Assembly (NCBI GenBank): GCA_020723085.1
Contig: DYJN01000004.1
Span: 38,626 to 102,625 of the forward strand
Length of the DNA stretch: 64,000 nucleotides
Reading direction: 5' to 3'
DNA from: Arcobacter sp.
GTDB lineage: Bacteria; Acidobacteriota; Terriglobia; Bryobacterales; Bryobacteraceae
Shown here: positions 26,668-35,396 of the stretch, piece after piece
Layout: each line of letters starts with the position of its first letter
Position numbering within the stretch: position 1 is the stretch's first letter
Made by a program: the position numbers and the translations under genes
The notes under the pieces: model-generated
The model's database searches: none
What the model saw: only the letters and a program-made list of their open reading frames with translations
Told to the model about the DNA's origin: nothing

Positions 26668-27636
26668 TTAGTGTGCCGGACCGTCCAGCAGCATGAGCAG
26701 CAGCGCTTTCTGCGCGTGCAGCCGGTTCTCCGCCTGCTCGAACACCAGCGAGACCGGCGATTCGATGACGTCCGCCGTCACCTCTTCCTCGCGGTGGGCG
26801 GGCAGGCAGTGCAGGAAGAATGCGCCCGGCCCGGCCATCGCCATCAACTCGCGGTTCACCTGATAGGCGGCGAAAACGCGGGCTCGCTCAGCCGCCTCGT
26901 GCTCGAACCCCATCGACGCCCACACGTCCGTGTAGACCGCCCCGGCGCCGCGGAGCCCCTCTTCCGTATTGTTCGTGACCTCGATCAGCGCGCCGGTCTC
27001 CACGGCGAACTGCCGCGCCATTTGGACGATCTTCGTGTCGGGCTCATAGCCCGGCGGCGTGATGCAGACGAAATCGAGCCCCAGCCGCGCGGCGTCCAGC
27101 ATGAGCGAGTGCGCCACATTGTTGCCGTCGCCCACAAACGCCAGCTTGCGGCCCCTCCACCCGCCCCACTGCTCCCGCAGCGTCTGCATGTCGGCCAGCG
27201 CCTGGCACGGGTGGTATCTGTCGGACAGCGCGTTGACCACGGGAATCTTCGCATACCGGGCCAGGGCATCCACCGTCTCCTGCGAAAAGGTTCTGGCCAC
27301 GATCAGGTCCGTCCATCGCTCGAGATTGCGCGCCACGTCCTCCACGGGCTCGCGCCCGCCAATGGGGCCGGTCGTGAGCAGTGCGTCGCCGCCCAGTTGC
27401 TTGGCCGCCACTTCGAATGTCATGCGCGTGCGCAGCGAGGGCTTCTCAAACAGCAGGCTGAGGATGCGCCCGCGCAGCGCAAGCCGGAACCGGTTCGGCT
27501 GGCGCTTGACCTCGGCGGCGAGATCCAGCAGCGTGCGGAGCTCGGCGGCGGTCAGATCGAGATCGGAGGTCAGGTCGCCCGAGCGCACGCGGGGGAAAGG
27601 GGACGGGGCCGGTTCGATCATGGCGTCAGGCAACAT
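26668..27636 (-). CDS. argF: ornithine carbamoyltransferase
   Basis: A 322-residue enzyme joining carbamoyl phosphate and ornithine to citrulline. The carbamoyl-phosphate site is EKPSLRTRMTFE with a later HPCQALADMQT. The ornithine-side loop is HCLPAHREEEV. The N-acetylornithine enzyme has a different ornithine loop, so I call it ArgF. A second ATG five codons in (27621) is possible. First gene of the arginine operon. Confidence 0.94.
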   Translation of the reverse strand: MLPDAMIEPAPSPFPRVRSGDLTSDLDLTAAELRTLLDLAAEVKRQPNRFRLALRGRILSLLFEKPSLRTRMTFEVAAKQLGGDALLTTGPIGGREPVEDVARNLERWTDLIVARTFSQETVDALARYAKIPVVNALSDRYHPCQALADMQTLREQWGGWRGRKLAFVGDGNNVAHSLMLDAARLGLDFVCITPPGYEPDTKIVQMARQFAVETGALIEVTNNTEEGLRGAGAVYTDVWASMGFEHEAAERARVFAAYQVNRELMAMAGPGAFFLHCLPAHREEEVTADVIESPVSLVFEQAENRLHAQKALLLMLLDGPAH

Positions 27637-27649
27637 TCCTCCCGGTTGT

Positions 27650-27687
27650 CGTGAATAAGTATGCAGCCAGATGTATAATTACACATC
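27650..27687 (-). promoter_or_regulatory. tandem ARG-box-like operator upstream of argF
   Basis: Two imperfect 18-bp palindromes are seen. One is centred on TGAATAAGTATGCA (27652-27665) and the other on TGTATAATTACACA (27672-27685), 20 bases centre to centre. They resemble the ArgR consensus TGAAT-N4-ATTCA, with two and three mismatches in the arms. The pocket is strikingly AT-rich for this genome and sits just upstream of argF. Paired boxes on one DNA face suit hexameric ArgR. Confidence 0.65.
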
Positions 27688-27711
27688 CAGCCCCGTCCGT
27701 GCAAGCCGGGC

Positions 27712-29904
27712 TCAACGGAGCGCCTCTTCGAAGAAGCGGGTCTGCTGAGCCCAGCGGTGCCGGCTGGCGCGGCCCATCAAACCGTGGCTTTTCTGTGGAT
27801 AGATGAGCGTTTCAAAGGGCTTGCCGGCGAGCTGCAGCGCGTTCATCATCTGCAAGGCGTTGGCGAACAGGACGTTGTCATCCTCGATGTTGTGGATCAG
27901 GAGGAGCTTCCCTTTCAGGTTCGCGGCGGCGTGGACCGGAGAGCTGTCCCGGTAGCCCTGTTCGTTCTCTGACGGGAGTCCCAGGTAGCGCTCGGTGTAG
28001 ATGGTGTCGTAGTTGCGCCAGTCGGTGACTGCGGCGCCGGCGGCGCCGGCTTTGAACACATCCGGCGCATGCAGCAGGCAATACAGCGTCATGAAGCCGC
28101 CGTAACTCCAGCCCTGGACGCCGATGCGCTGCGGGTCAATGAAACCGAGGCTCTCCAGATACCGGATCCCTTCCAGCTGGCCGGCCAACTCCTGCTTGCC
28201 GAACCGCCGGTACAGCGGGGTTTCGAACCTGTGGCCGCGGCCGGCCGAGCCGCGGTTGTCCATCTGCCAGATGACGAACCCCTTGTGGGCCATCACCTGC
28301 TCCCAGTTCAGGCCGCCCGCCCAGGCGTTGCGGACGCTTTGGGCGTGCGGGCCGCCATAGACGGAGACAATCACCGGGTACTTCTTCGCCGGATCGAAAT
28401 TCGCCGGCCGGATGAGGCGGCCGTAAAATTCCGTTCCGTCCGATCCTTTGAAGCGGTGAATTTCCGTCTTGAGAATCTCGTATTCCTCCAGGATTTTCCG
28501 GTCCGCTTCGCGCCACACGCGGAGTTCCTTTCCGCCGGCGTCATGGAGCGTGGTGCGGGGCGGGGCGTCGAGACTGGAGAACGCATCCAGGTAAAAGTCG
28601 CACGCCGGGCTCATCTGAATGGAGTGCGTCCCCGCGCCCGGACTGATCAGGGCGGGAGCGGCTGCCTCAAACGACGTGCGGTACAGATGCCGTTCCAGCG
28701 GGCTTGCCATCGTGCCCGTGAAGAAGATGCGCCCGCCGGCTTCGTCGACGCAGGCGACGGAACTCACCTCCCAGTCGCCATGCGTGAGCTGCCGCAGCGG
28801 TTTCCCGTCCGCCGCGTGCAGATACAGGTGACGGAAGCCGCTCTGTTCGCTCGTCCGCAGGATGCGGCCATCGGCGAGGAGATGGAAATCGCCGGTGATG
28901 TTGATCCATGCAGGATCGGTCTCCTCAATCAGCAGCCGGGAGCGCCCGCTCGCGGCATCGGCGGCGAGAATCCAGAGATGGTTCTGAACGCGGTTCAGCC
29001 GGTGGACGATGACGGACTTCGAATCGGGTGACCAGTGCAGGCGGGCGATGAGGAAGTCGCGCGTCTCGCCGAAATCCATCCACTTCGTGGCTCCGCCCGA
29101 AGCGGTTGCCACGCCCACGCGCACGTCGGCGTTCGGCTGTCCCGCCTTCGGATAGCGTTGGGGTTCGGCGACAGCCGCCGGCTTGAGAAAGTCTCCATGA
29201 GGGTAAAGCGGCTCGCGGCTGACGTCGAACTGCAGGTAGGCGATCCGCGTGGAATCGGGCGACCACCAATGGGCCGTCCCAAGATCCAGCTCTTCGGGAT
29301 ACACCCAGTCCAGCACGCCGTTCCACAGCGTGCTGCTGGAGTCGTGCGTCAGCCTTGTGACCTTCTTCGAGGAGATCTCCAGGACGTAAAGTTCGCGCTC
29401 GCGCACGAAGCTGACCCGGGCGCCGTCGGGCGAGAGCTTTGGGTCGCGCTCGGCTACGGGCGTGGCGGTGAGCTGCGTGACGGCGCCGGCCGATTCGTCC
29501 CACAGGAACAGATCGCCTCCGGAAAGAAGGAGAATCCTGGTCCCGTCGCTGGACCACTGCAGGCGCTGCTGGCGCACCCGGCGGTTGTCCCACGACATCT
29601 GCTCCGGCTGCGGGTACGGCTGCGCCTGCCGCGAGAGATCAGCGAGGTTCGCAATCTCCTTTTCGCTGCCGGTGGCAGCGTCGTGCACCAGGACCTTGTC
29701 CGCCCGGATCACGGCCAGCCTCCGGCCGCGCGGGGACCAGAACGCCTGAGCGCCGGGCGCCATCATGCGCGCGCCCGCCGAGGAAAGCGCCTCGAGCGTG
29801 ACGGGCTTCTTCGCCTGAGCGGGGGCGGGCGGGCACGAAAGCGGAACGAGCGCAAGGAGGGCAACGGCCGGCGGGACTCTCAGCAGGTTCATGCGAAACA
29901 GCAT
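27712..29904 (-). CDS. dipeptidyl peptidase IV-type S9 serine peptidase
   Basis: A 730-residue exported peptidase. A signal peptide follows the second ATG (MNLLRVPPAVALLALVPLSC, start 29892), and a cysteine there could be lipidated. The N-terminal eight-bladed propeller (about 60-470) precedes the alpha/beta hydrolase. The catalytic Ser is in GWSYGGFM, Asp in IEDDNVLF and His in YPQKSHGL. It probably removes X-Pro or similar dipeptides from peptides outside the cytoplasm. It starts 15-27 bases from the divergent ruvX gene. Confidence 0.92.
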   Translation of the reverse strand: MLFRMNLLRVPPAVALLALVPLSCPPAPAQAKKPVTLEALSSAGARMMAPGAQAFWSPRGRRLAVIRADKVLVHDAATGSEKEIANLADLSRQAQPYPQPEQMSWDNRRVRQQRLQWSSDGTRILLLSGGDLFLWDESAGAVTQLTATPVAERDPKLSPDGARVSFVRERELYVLEISSKKVTRLTHDSSSTLWNGVLDWVYPEELDLGTAHWWSPDSTRIAYLQFDVSREPLYPHGDFLKPAAVAEPQRYPKAGQPNADVRVGVATASGGATKWMDFGETRDFLIARLHWSPDSKSVIVHRLNRVQNHLWILAADAASGRSRLLIEETDPAWINITGDFHLLADGRILRTSEQSGFRHLYLHAADGKPLRQLTHGDWEVSSVACVDEAGGRIFFTGTMASPLERHLYRTSFEAAAPALISPGAGTHSIQMSPACDFYLDAFSSLDAPPRTTLHDAGGKELRVWREADRKILEEYEILKTEIHRFKGSDGTEFYGRLIRPANFDPAKKYPVIVSVYGGPHAQSVRNAWAGGLNWEQVMAHKGFVIWQMDNRGSAGRGHRFETPLYRRFGKQELAGQLEGIRYLESLGFIDPQRIGVQGWSYGGFMTLYCLLHAPDVFKAGAAGAAVTDWRNYDTIYTERYLGLPSENEQGYRDSSPVHAAANLKGKLLLIHNIEDDNVLFANALQMMNALQLAGKPFETLIYPQKSHGLMGRASRHRWAQQTRFFEEALR

Positions 29905-29918
29905 GGCACAATCGGGTT

Positions 29919-30350
29919 GTGGGCAGGATTCTCGCGCTCGATGTGGGACGGCGGCGGATCGGGCTGGCCATCGCGCTCGAAGGAAGCGCGGCGCACGGGC
30001 TCGGCGCGCTCCTGCGCCGGTCGTTGCGAGAGGACGTGGAACGGCTCAAGCGGATGGCGCAGGAGCGCAGCGTGGAGCGGTTCGTCGTCGGCCTGCCCCT
30101 GAATATGGATGGCAGCGAGAGCCCGATGGCGCGGGAGGTGCGTCAGTTTGGCGAGCGGTTGGGAAGCGGGACGGGAATCGAAGTGTCGTATCAGGATGAG
30201 CGTCTGACGTCGTTTGAAGCGGAGGAGAGGTTGAAGCGCCGGGGCATGAGCCTGAAACGGATGCTCGAGGCCAAGCGCCAGGGAGCCGTGGACGAGATGG
30301 CCGCTGTGATCGTCCTCGAAGACTATCTGGAAAGGGCGGGCAGGGCATGA
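29919..30350 (+). CDS. ruvX: YqgF/RuvX-type Holliday junction resolvase
   Basis: A 143-residue RNase H-fold protein starting at GTG. It contains LALDVGRRRIGLA with the first catalytic Asp, VVGLPLNMDG, YQDERLTS and a terminal VDEMAAVIVLEDYL with the last acidic residue. Bacterial YqgF is needed for 16S rRNA 5' processing and is also proposed as a resolvase. It overlaps mltG by four bases (ATGA), a common ruvX-mltG pairing. Confidence 0.92.
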   Translation: MGRILALDVGRRRIGLAIALEGSAAHGLGALLRRSLREDVERLKRMAQERSVERFVVGLPLNMDGSESPMAREVRQFGERLGSGTGIEVSYQDERLTSFEAEERLKRRGMSLKRMLEAKRQGAVDEMAAVIVLEDYLERAGRA

Positions 30351-31354
30351 AAGGCGGGTGGCGCGCGGGTCTGATTGCGGCTGCTGCGGCGGCTGCCGCC
30401 TCGCTCTACCTGGTGAAGGCGGACCGCTATGCGGGCTTCGCGGAAGAAACGTTCGTGGACATTCCGCTGGGCACCCGGTCGGTGCGGATCGCCGGAATGC
30501 TGGCCGATGCAGGCGTGGTGCGGCATCCGTGGCTGTTCCTGCTCGCGCGCGCGCTGCATCCGGCGTGGAAGCCGCTGGCCGGGGAATACCGGTTTTCGGA
30601 ACCCGCTTCGCCGGAGCGCGTGCTGGAGCGGCTGGCGCGCGGCGACGTGTACTCCGTGGAGCTGCGCGTGCCGGAAGGCACGGACGTGTACGAACTGGCG
30701 GAGCTGGTGGAGGCTGCCGGGCTGGCGCCGGCCAAAGGGTTCCTGGCGGTGGCGCTGCCGCACGAAGGATACCTGTTCCCGTCGACCTACCGGTTCTCGC
30801 GCAAAGCTGGAGCGAAGCAGATAGTGGAAACGATGCGCCGCCACTTTGAGCATGTCTGGCAGGAGCTCGGGGGGCCGGAGGAGCGCCGGAGGGAGACCGT
30901 GATCCTGGCGTCGCTTGTGGAAGCTGAGGCGGTGAAAGACGGCGAGCGGGCGCGCATTGCGGGAGTGTTCGTGAACCGCCTGAAAAAGGGCATGCGGCTG
31001 GAGTGCGACCCGACGGTCGTGTATGCGGCCAGGCGCGAAGGACGCTGGCGCGGCTCGATCTACCGCAGCGATCTTGAGAGCCGCAGCCGCTACAACACGT
31101 ATGTGTGGTACGGGCTGCCGCCCGGTCCGGTGACCAACCCGGGACGCCGCTCGCTGGAGGCCGCTCTGCATCCGGCTGAAACGGAAGACCTGTATTTTGT
31201 CGCGCGCGCCGGCGGCGACGGGGGCCACGTGTTCAGCCGCGACTACGAGTCCCACAGGAAAGCGGTGAGAGAATATCGGCGGGGAGCCAACCATGCGCCG
31301 CGGCAAGGCGCAAATTCTCGAATGGCTGGAGAGGCAGGGCGCAAAGCGCGTTGA
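30347..31354 (+). CDS. mltG: endolytic transglycosylase MltG
   Basis: A 335-residue inner-membrane protein. One N-terminal transmembrane helix (about 5-22) precedes a LysM-like region and the YceG domain. The catalytic Glu lies in ILASLVEAEA, and CDPTVVYA and YNTYVWYGLPPGPVTNPG are characteristic. MltG cuts nascent glycan strands and helps terminate chain elongation. Its 3' end overlaps the next gene by about 60 bases, which is unusually long and suggests its C-terminal extension is variable. Confidence 0.94.
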   Translation: MKGGWRAGLIAAAAAAAASLYLVKADRYAGFAEETFVDIPLGTRSVRIAGMLADAGVVRHPWLFLLARALHPAWKPLAGEYRFSEPASPERVLERLARGDVYSVELRVPEGTDVYELAELVEAAGLAPAKGFLAVALPHEGYLFPSTYRFSRKAGAKQIVETMRRHFEHVWQELGGPEERRRETVILASLVEAEAVKDGERARIAGVFVNRLKKGMRLECDPTVVYAARREGRWRGSIYRSDLESRSRYNTYVWYGLPPGPVTNPGRRSLEAALHPAETEDLYFVARAGGDGGHVFSRDYESHRKAVREYRRGANHAPRQGANSRMAGEAGRKAR

Positions 31355-31724
31355 TGAAGCCCTGGCCGCGCGTCTTCGTGCGGAGTTTCCCGAGGTCTCC
31401 GAATCCACTCTCCGCCGGGCCCTGCGGGAAAGCCGCCTGCCGCTGGATCCGGCCGTGGAGGGCGTGCGGCAGGAAACGCTCGGGGAGCTCGAGCGCACTC
31501 TCCTGGCTCTCGCCGCCGAGTACGAGCGGGGCGATGCCGCGCGGCGCGCGCAGGTGCGTGCGCTCGTACTGACGGCGCGCCGCCACACGGAGCTGGCGGC
31601 GCGGCGCAAGCCAAAAGACGAAGAACTGCTGTGGCTGAGGACGTGGCTCGAGAACCCGCTCGTATTCCCCGTCTGGGCGCGGCTGCGCCGCCGCGCTTGC
31701 TCCGGCCGCGGCGATGCGGTTTGA
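31293..31724 (+). CDS. hypothetical protein overlapping mltG
   Basis: A 143-residue, arginine-rich, predicted helical protein (KAQILEWLERQGAKRVDEALAARLRAEFPEV, HTELAARRKPKDEEL). The N-terminal half, with SESTLRRALRESRLPLD, could be a small helical nucleic-acid-binding domain, but no helix-turn-helix family can be named. It starts inside mltG, so translation may be coupled. Composition is more normal than that of shadow frames, but the overlap is a reason for caution. Confidence 0.55.
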   Translation: MRRGKAQILEWLERQGAKRVDEALAARLRAEFPEVSESTLRRALRESRLPLDPAVEGVRQETLGELERTLLALAAEYERGDAARRAQVRALVLTARRHTELAARRKPKDEELLWLRTWLENPLVFPVWARLRRRACSGRGDAV

Positions 31725-31731
31725 TGGACGC

Positions 31732-32853
31732 ATGCATATGGACCGCAGACGATTCCTGGCCCTGCTGGCTGCCGCGCCGGCGGCGGGGCAGCGCAGGCAG
31801 GCCTGGCTCTATATCGGCGCGTATACCAGCGAGAAGAACCGCGGCATCACGGCGGCGCGGTTCGACCTGTCCACCGGCGCCATCTCGGACATGATCCTGG
31901 CCGCGGAGACGCCGAATCCGACGTTTCTCGAGATCCACCCCAATGGCCGCTGGCTGTATGCCGTGAATGAGATCGCCAATTACGGAGGCAAGCGCGAAGG
32001 CTCGATCACCGCCTATGAGATCGACCGCGCGACGGGCCGCCTGAAAAAGCTGAACCAGGCCTCCACCCGCGGCGGCGGACCGTGCCACGTGAACCTCGAC
32101 CGCACCGGCCGCATGGCCATGATCGCCAACTATGGCGGCGGCAGCGTCGCCTCTTACCGGATTCTGGAGGATGGCCGCGTCAGCGAATCCGTGAGCTTCT
32201 TTCAGCACCAAGGCAGCAGCGCGAATCCGAAGCGGCAGGAGGGCCCGCACGCGCACTCGATCAATCCCTCGCCCGACAACCGCTTCGCCGTCGCCTGCGA
32301 CCTTGGCACGGACGAGATCGTGATCTATGCGATCGATCCGCCGAAGGGGGCCATGCAGCGCCACGGCGCCGTGAAGCTGGCTCCCGGCAGCGGACCGCGC
32401 CACTTCGCCTTCCATCCCAACGGCCGCTTCGGCTACTCCGTCAACGAGCTGCTGTCCACGGTCACCGCCTTCGAATACCGCAATGGAGCGCTGAAGGAGA
32501 TCCACACGGTCTCCACGCTGCCCGAGGGCTTCTCAGGCGAGAACTGGACGGCCGAAATCCGCGTGCATCCCTCGGGACAGTGGCTCTACGCGTCCAACCG
32601 CGGCGAGGACTCGATTGCGGCGTTCCGCATCGACGCGCGCAGCGGCCGCCTCACGCGCATGGGCAACACACCAACGCAGGGCCGCACGCCGCGCAACTTC
32701 TACGTCGAGCCTTCGGGGCGGTGGCTGCTCGCGGCCAACCAGAGGTCGGACACGGTGGCCGTGTTTGAAATCGACGCGAAAAGCGGCCAGTTATTGCCCG
32801 CCAAGCACGGCATCACCGTGGGGCAGCCCGTGTGCCTGCGGCTGGCGCCGTAG
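31732..32853 (+). CDS. lactonase family (6-phosphogluconolactonase-like) beta-propeller
   Basis: A 373-residue protein with a twin-arginine-like start (MDRRRFLALLAAAPAA), hence probably exported. The seven-bladed lactonase propeller (COG2706/YbhE type) is clear from repeated blades such as PTFLEIHPNGRWLYAVNEI, PHAHSINPSPDNRFAVACDLG and GPRHFAFHPNGRFGYSVNEL. Cytosolic relatives hydrolyse 6-phosphogluconolactone, and secreted forms have unknown substrates. ATGs at 31714 and 31738 are alternative starts. Confidence 0.9.
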   Translation: MHMDRRRFLALLAAAPAAGQRRQAWLYIGAYTSEKNRGITAARFDLSTGAISDMILAAETPNPTFLEIHPNGRWLYAVNEIANYGGKREGSITAYEIDRATGRLKKLNQASTRGGGPCHVNLDRTGRMAMIANYGGGSVASYRILEDGRVSESVSFFQHQGSSANPKRQEGPHAHSINPSPDNRFAVACDLGTDEIVIYAIDPPKGAMQRHGAVKLAPGSGPRHFAFHPNGRFGYSVNELLSTVTAFEYRNGALKEIHTVSTLPEGFSGENWTAEIRVHPSGQWLYASNRGEDSIAAFRIDARSGRLTRMGNTPTQGRTPRNFYVEPSGRWLLAANQRSDTVAVFEIDAKSGQLLPAKHGITVGQPVCLRLAP

Positions 32854-33348
32854 CCGCGCGCCGGGAGCGAATGCCTTTTGCGTGCCGCCCGTACGAGATC
32901 TCAAGTTCCGCGCGGGTGGGGCCGGCCGCGAAGCCGGCCGGAAAGGCGCCGGGTGCGCGCCGCGCCGGAGAGGCCAGGAGCGCGCCGGTGAGTTGAGCCG
33001 GGCCGGTTTCCGCTGTTTCTCAAGAAAAGGCGCGCCCGCAACTCTGAGGAGCGGCGCCCGGGATCTCATCCCGGGCGGCGGCCCGGGGAGTTCCCGGGAA
33101 AGCCGCAGGCTGGAGATCACCGGCGAGCCTCGCACATCCGGCGAGGACCCGCATGTGGCGCGTGAAGCCGCAACCGTGCGGGCTTCCGCGACGGCCTACG
33201 GTTCCTGCCGCCACGGCCCGGACGCGAAATTTCTCACGATCAGGAGGACGGCGCGGATGTGCGGACTGCGGCTGGAGGGCGGAGACCGCAAGGGGCGGAC
33301 GCGGAGCTTTCAGAAAGAGCGGTGTGTCTGCCGCCGCTCAGCCGGCGC
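32854..33348. other. gene-free stretch with clustered inverted repeats
   Basis: No credible gene. Inverted repeats are dense: GGCCGGC/GCCGGCC at 32920-32939, a perfect 9-bp GCCCGGGAT/ATCCCGGGC at 33056-33076, and CCCGGG/CCCGGG close behind it at about 33082-33098. They lie between a stop codon on the + strand and the 3' end of the FtsB-like gene on the - strand, so some may terminate transcription. Confidence 0.45.
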
Positions 33349-33687
33349 TCACTGGCCGGCTGCTTCGCTGGAGGCGGAAGGCGCCAATGGCTGGCTCTGC
33401 CGGCCTTCCGGCAGGATGATGACCGTTTCGCCGGGCAGCGCCTTGTTCAGATGCTGGCGAATGGCGCGCCTGCGTTCCTCCTCGCTCACCCTCAGCCGTT
33501 CCACTTCCTGGCGCTTCCGGTGCACCTTCTCGCGCAACAGGCGCACCTCCTCATCCACAGCCTTCATCTCGCGGTACTTGGCCAGCAGCAGCGGCACGCC
33601 CTGCGGCCGCAGCAGCGCCGAGGCGAGGGCGGCGAGGCAGAACATCGCGGCGGTGAAAAATCCGAGCTTGCGGAGCAGAGGAGTCAT
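33349..33687 (-). CDS. FtsB/DivIC-like septum-formation protein
   Basis: A 112-residue bitopic protein. A short cytoplasmic start and one transmembrane helix (FFTAAMFCLAALASALL, about 10-28) are followed by a coiled coil (about 45-80, EVRLLREKVHRKRQEVERLRVSEEERRRAI) and a proline-rich tail with GETVIILPEG. This is the architecture of FtsB/DivIC, which links early and late divisome proteins. Divergent from cutA. Confidence 0.8.
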   Translation of the reverse strand: MTPLLRKLGFFTAAMFCLAALASALLRPQGVPLLLAKYREMKAVDEEVRLLREKVHRKRQEVERLRVSEEERRRAIRQHLNKALPGETVIILPEGRQSQPLAPSASSEAAGQ

Positions 33688-33758
33688 GGCCGAAACATTT
33701 CGCCTATTTCTCGTTTATAATCCGTCTCGCGGGAGAAGTCCACACCCCGGAGGAAATA

Positions 33759-34109
33759 ATGACGGACAAGATCCTGGTTTCGGCCGCCTGCGGCTCGGCG
33801 GAAGAGGCGCAAAAGCTGGCGCGCATGCTCGTGGAAGAGCGCCTGGCTGCCTGCGTGCAGGTCGTGCCGCGGATCCGCAGCGTCTACCGCTGGCGCGGCG
33901 CCGTGGAGGAGAGTGAAGAGTGGCTGCTGCTCGCGAAGAGCCGTCGGGACCTGTTCGGGGACCTGCGGCGGCGGCTGCGGGCGGCGCATTCCTACGAACT
34001 GCCGGAGATCATCGCCCTGGCGGTAGTGGACGGCGAGCCGGACTATCTGGCGTGGCTCGATTCCTGCCTGCGCGGCGCGGACTCCTTGCGGGACGAGCCG
34101 GCGGTGTGA
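33759..34109 (+). CDS. cutA: CutA-like divalent-cation tolerance protein
   Basis: A 116-residue trimeric ferredoxin-fold protein. It contains EEAQKLARMLVEERLAACVQVVP, SVYRWRGAVEESEEWLLLAKS and HSYELPEIIALAV, all hallmarks of CutA1. The role in bacteria is uncertain and has been linked to copper tolerance. A GGAGG site stands just upstream. The MFS transporter gene follows 14 bases later. Confidence 0.94.
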   Translation: MTDKILVSAACGSAEEAQKLARMLVEERLAACVQVVPRIRSVYRWRGAVEESEEWLLLAKSRRDLFGDLRRRLRAAHSYELPEIIALAVVDGEPDYLAWLDSCLRGADSLRDEPAV

Positions 34110-34123
34110 TGGGATAGTGGCTC

Positions 34124-35389
34124 ATGACCGCGCCGCAAGCTCCCTCGCGCGCCCGCCATTGGGTGGTGGTCTTCGCCGTTACGCTGGCGGTGCTGGCTTA
34201 CATCGACCGCGTAGCCATTTCGCAGGCGGCGCCGCTGATCTCGAAAGATCTGGGCTTCTCGAAGCAGGAGATGGGCTACATCTTCTCCGCCTTCGCGCTT
34301 GCCTACGCCATATTCGAGATCCCCGGCGGCTGGATGGGCGACTGGATGGGACCGCGGCGCGTGCTGATGCGCATCGTGCTGTGGTGGTCGTGCTTCACGG
34401 CGGCGACGGGCTGGGCTTGGAGCTTCGTCTCGATGTGGATCGTGCGCTTCCTGTTCGGCGCGGGCGAGGCGGGCTGCTTCCCGAACCTCACCAAGGCGTT
34501 CACGACATGGCTGCCGGAGCACGAGCGGGTGCGCGCGCAGGGCATCATGTGGTCCTTCGCCCGCTGGGGCGGCGCCTTCACGCCGCCGCTGTTCGCGCTG
34601 CTGTTCCGGTGGATGGGCTGGCGCGACGTCTTTCACGTCTTCGGTCTGATCGGGCTGGTGTGGGCGTTCTTTTTCTTCCGGTGGTACCGCGACAATCCCA
34701 AAGACCACCCGTCGGTGAACGCCGCCGAACTGGCGCTGCTGGAGGGCGCGGAGGCGACGGCCTCCGGGCACGGCGACGTGCCGTGGGGCAAGATGGTGCG
34801 GCGCGGCTCCGTATGGCTGCTGTGGGCGCAGTATTTCCTGCTGACCTATCCCTGGTACTTTTACATCACCTGGCTGCCCACCTATCTGCAGGAGGCGCGC
34901 CATATGGACATGGAGACGAGCGCGCGCTACGCCATCCTGCCGCTGCTGTTTGGAGGCATCGGATCCATGTTCGCGGGCTTCCTCGCCAAGCACGTTTCGC
35001 TCTGGGCCGGGTCGGTCGGGCTCGCGCGAAAGTGGATGGGCGCGGCTGGCTTCCTGGGCGCGGCGGCGTTTCTGCTGATCTCCACGCTGACGCGGGATCC
35101 TATGCCGGCGATGCTCGCCATGGGGCTGGCTTCCTTCTGCAACGACCTGGTGATGCCCGGGGCGTGGGGCGCCTGCATGGATGTCGGCGGCAAGTACGCC
35201 GGCACGCTGTCCGGCTCCATGAACATGATGGGCAACATTGCGGGGATTCTCGCGCCCTCCATTGGGGGCTTCATCCTGGCTCATACGGGCAATGACTGGA
35301 ACCTGTTCCTGTTCACGATGGCCGGCGCTTACTTCCTGGGCGCCTTCTGCTGGCCGTTCATCAACTCGACGCGCCCGCTGGAGGACTGA
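34124..35389 (+). CDS. MFS transporter of the anion:cation symporter type
   Basis: A 421-residue membrane protein with about twelve helices. Signature segments are YIDRVAISQAAPLISKDLGFSKQEMGYIFSAFALAYAIFEIPGGWMGDWMGPRRVLM and RFLFGAGEAGCFPN, matching the ACS family (sugar acid, glucarate or phthalate uptake). It is followed after seven bases by the sialidase-like gene, which suggests uptake of a product released by that protein. Confidence 0.88.
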   Translation: MTAPQAPSRARHWVVVFAVTLAVLAYIDRVAISQAAPLISKDLGFSKQEMGYIFSAFALAYAIFEIPGGWMGDWMGPRRVLMRIVLWWSCFTAATGWAWSFVSMWIVRFLFGAGEAGCFPNLTKAFTTWLPEHERVRAQGIMWSFARWGGAFTPPLFALLFRWMGWRDVFHVFGLIGLVWAFFFFRWYRDNPKDHPSVNAAELALLEGAEATASGHGDVPWGKMVRRGSVWLLWAQYFLLTYPWYFYITWLPTYLQEARHMDMETSARYAILPLLFGGIGSMFAGFLAKHVSLWAGSVGLARKWMGAAGFLGAAAFLLISTLTRDPMPAMLAMGLASFCNDLVMPGAWGACMDVGGKYAGTLSGSMNMMGNIAGILAPSIGGFILAHTGNDWNLFLFTMAGAYFLGAFCWPFINSTRPLED

Positions 35390-35396
35390 GCGCGCC

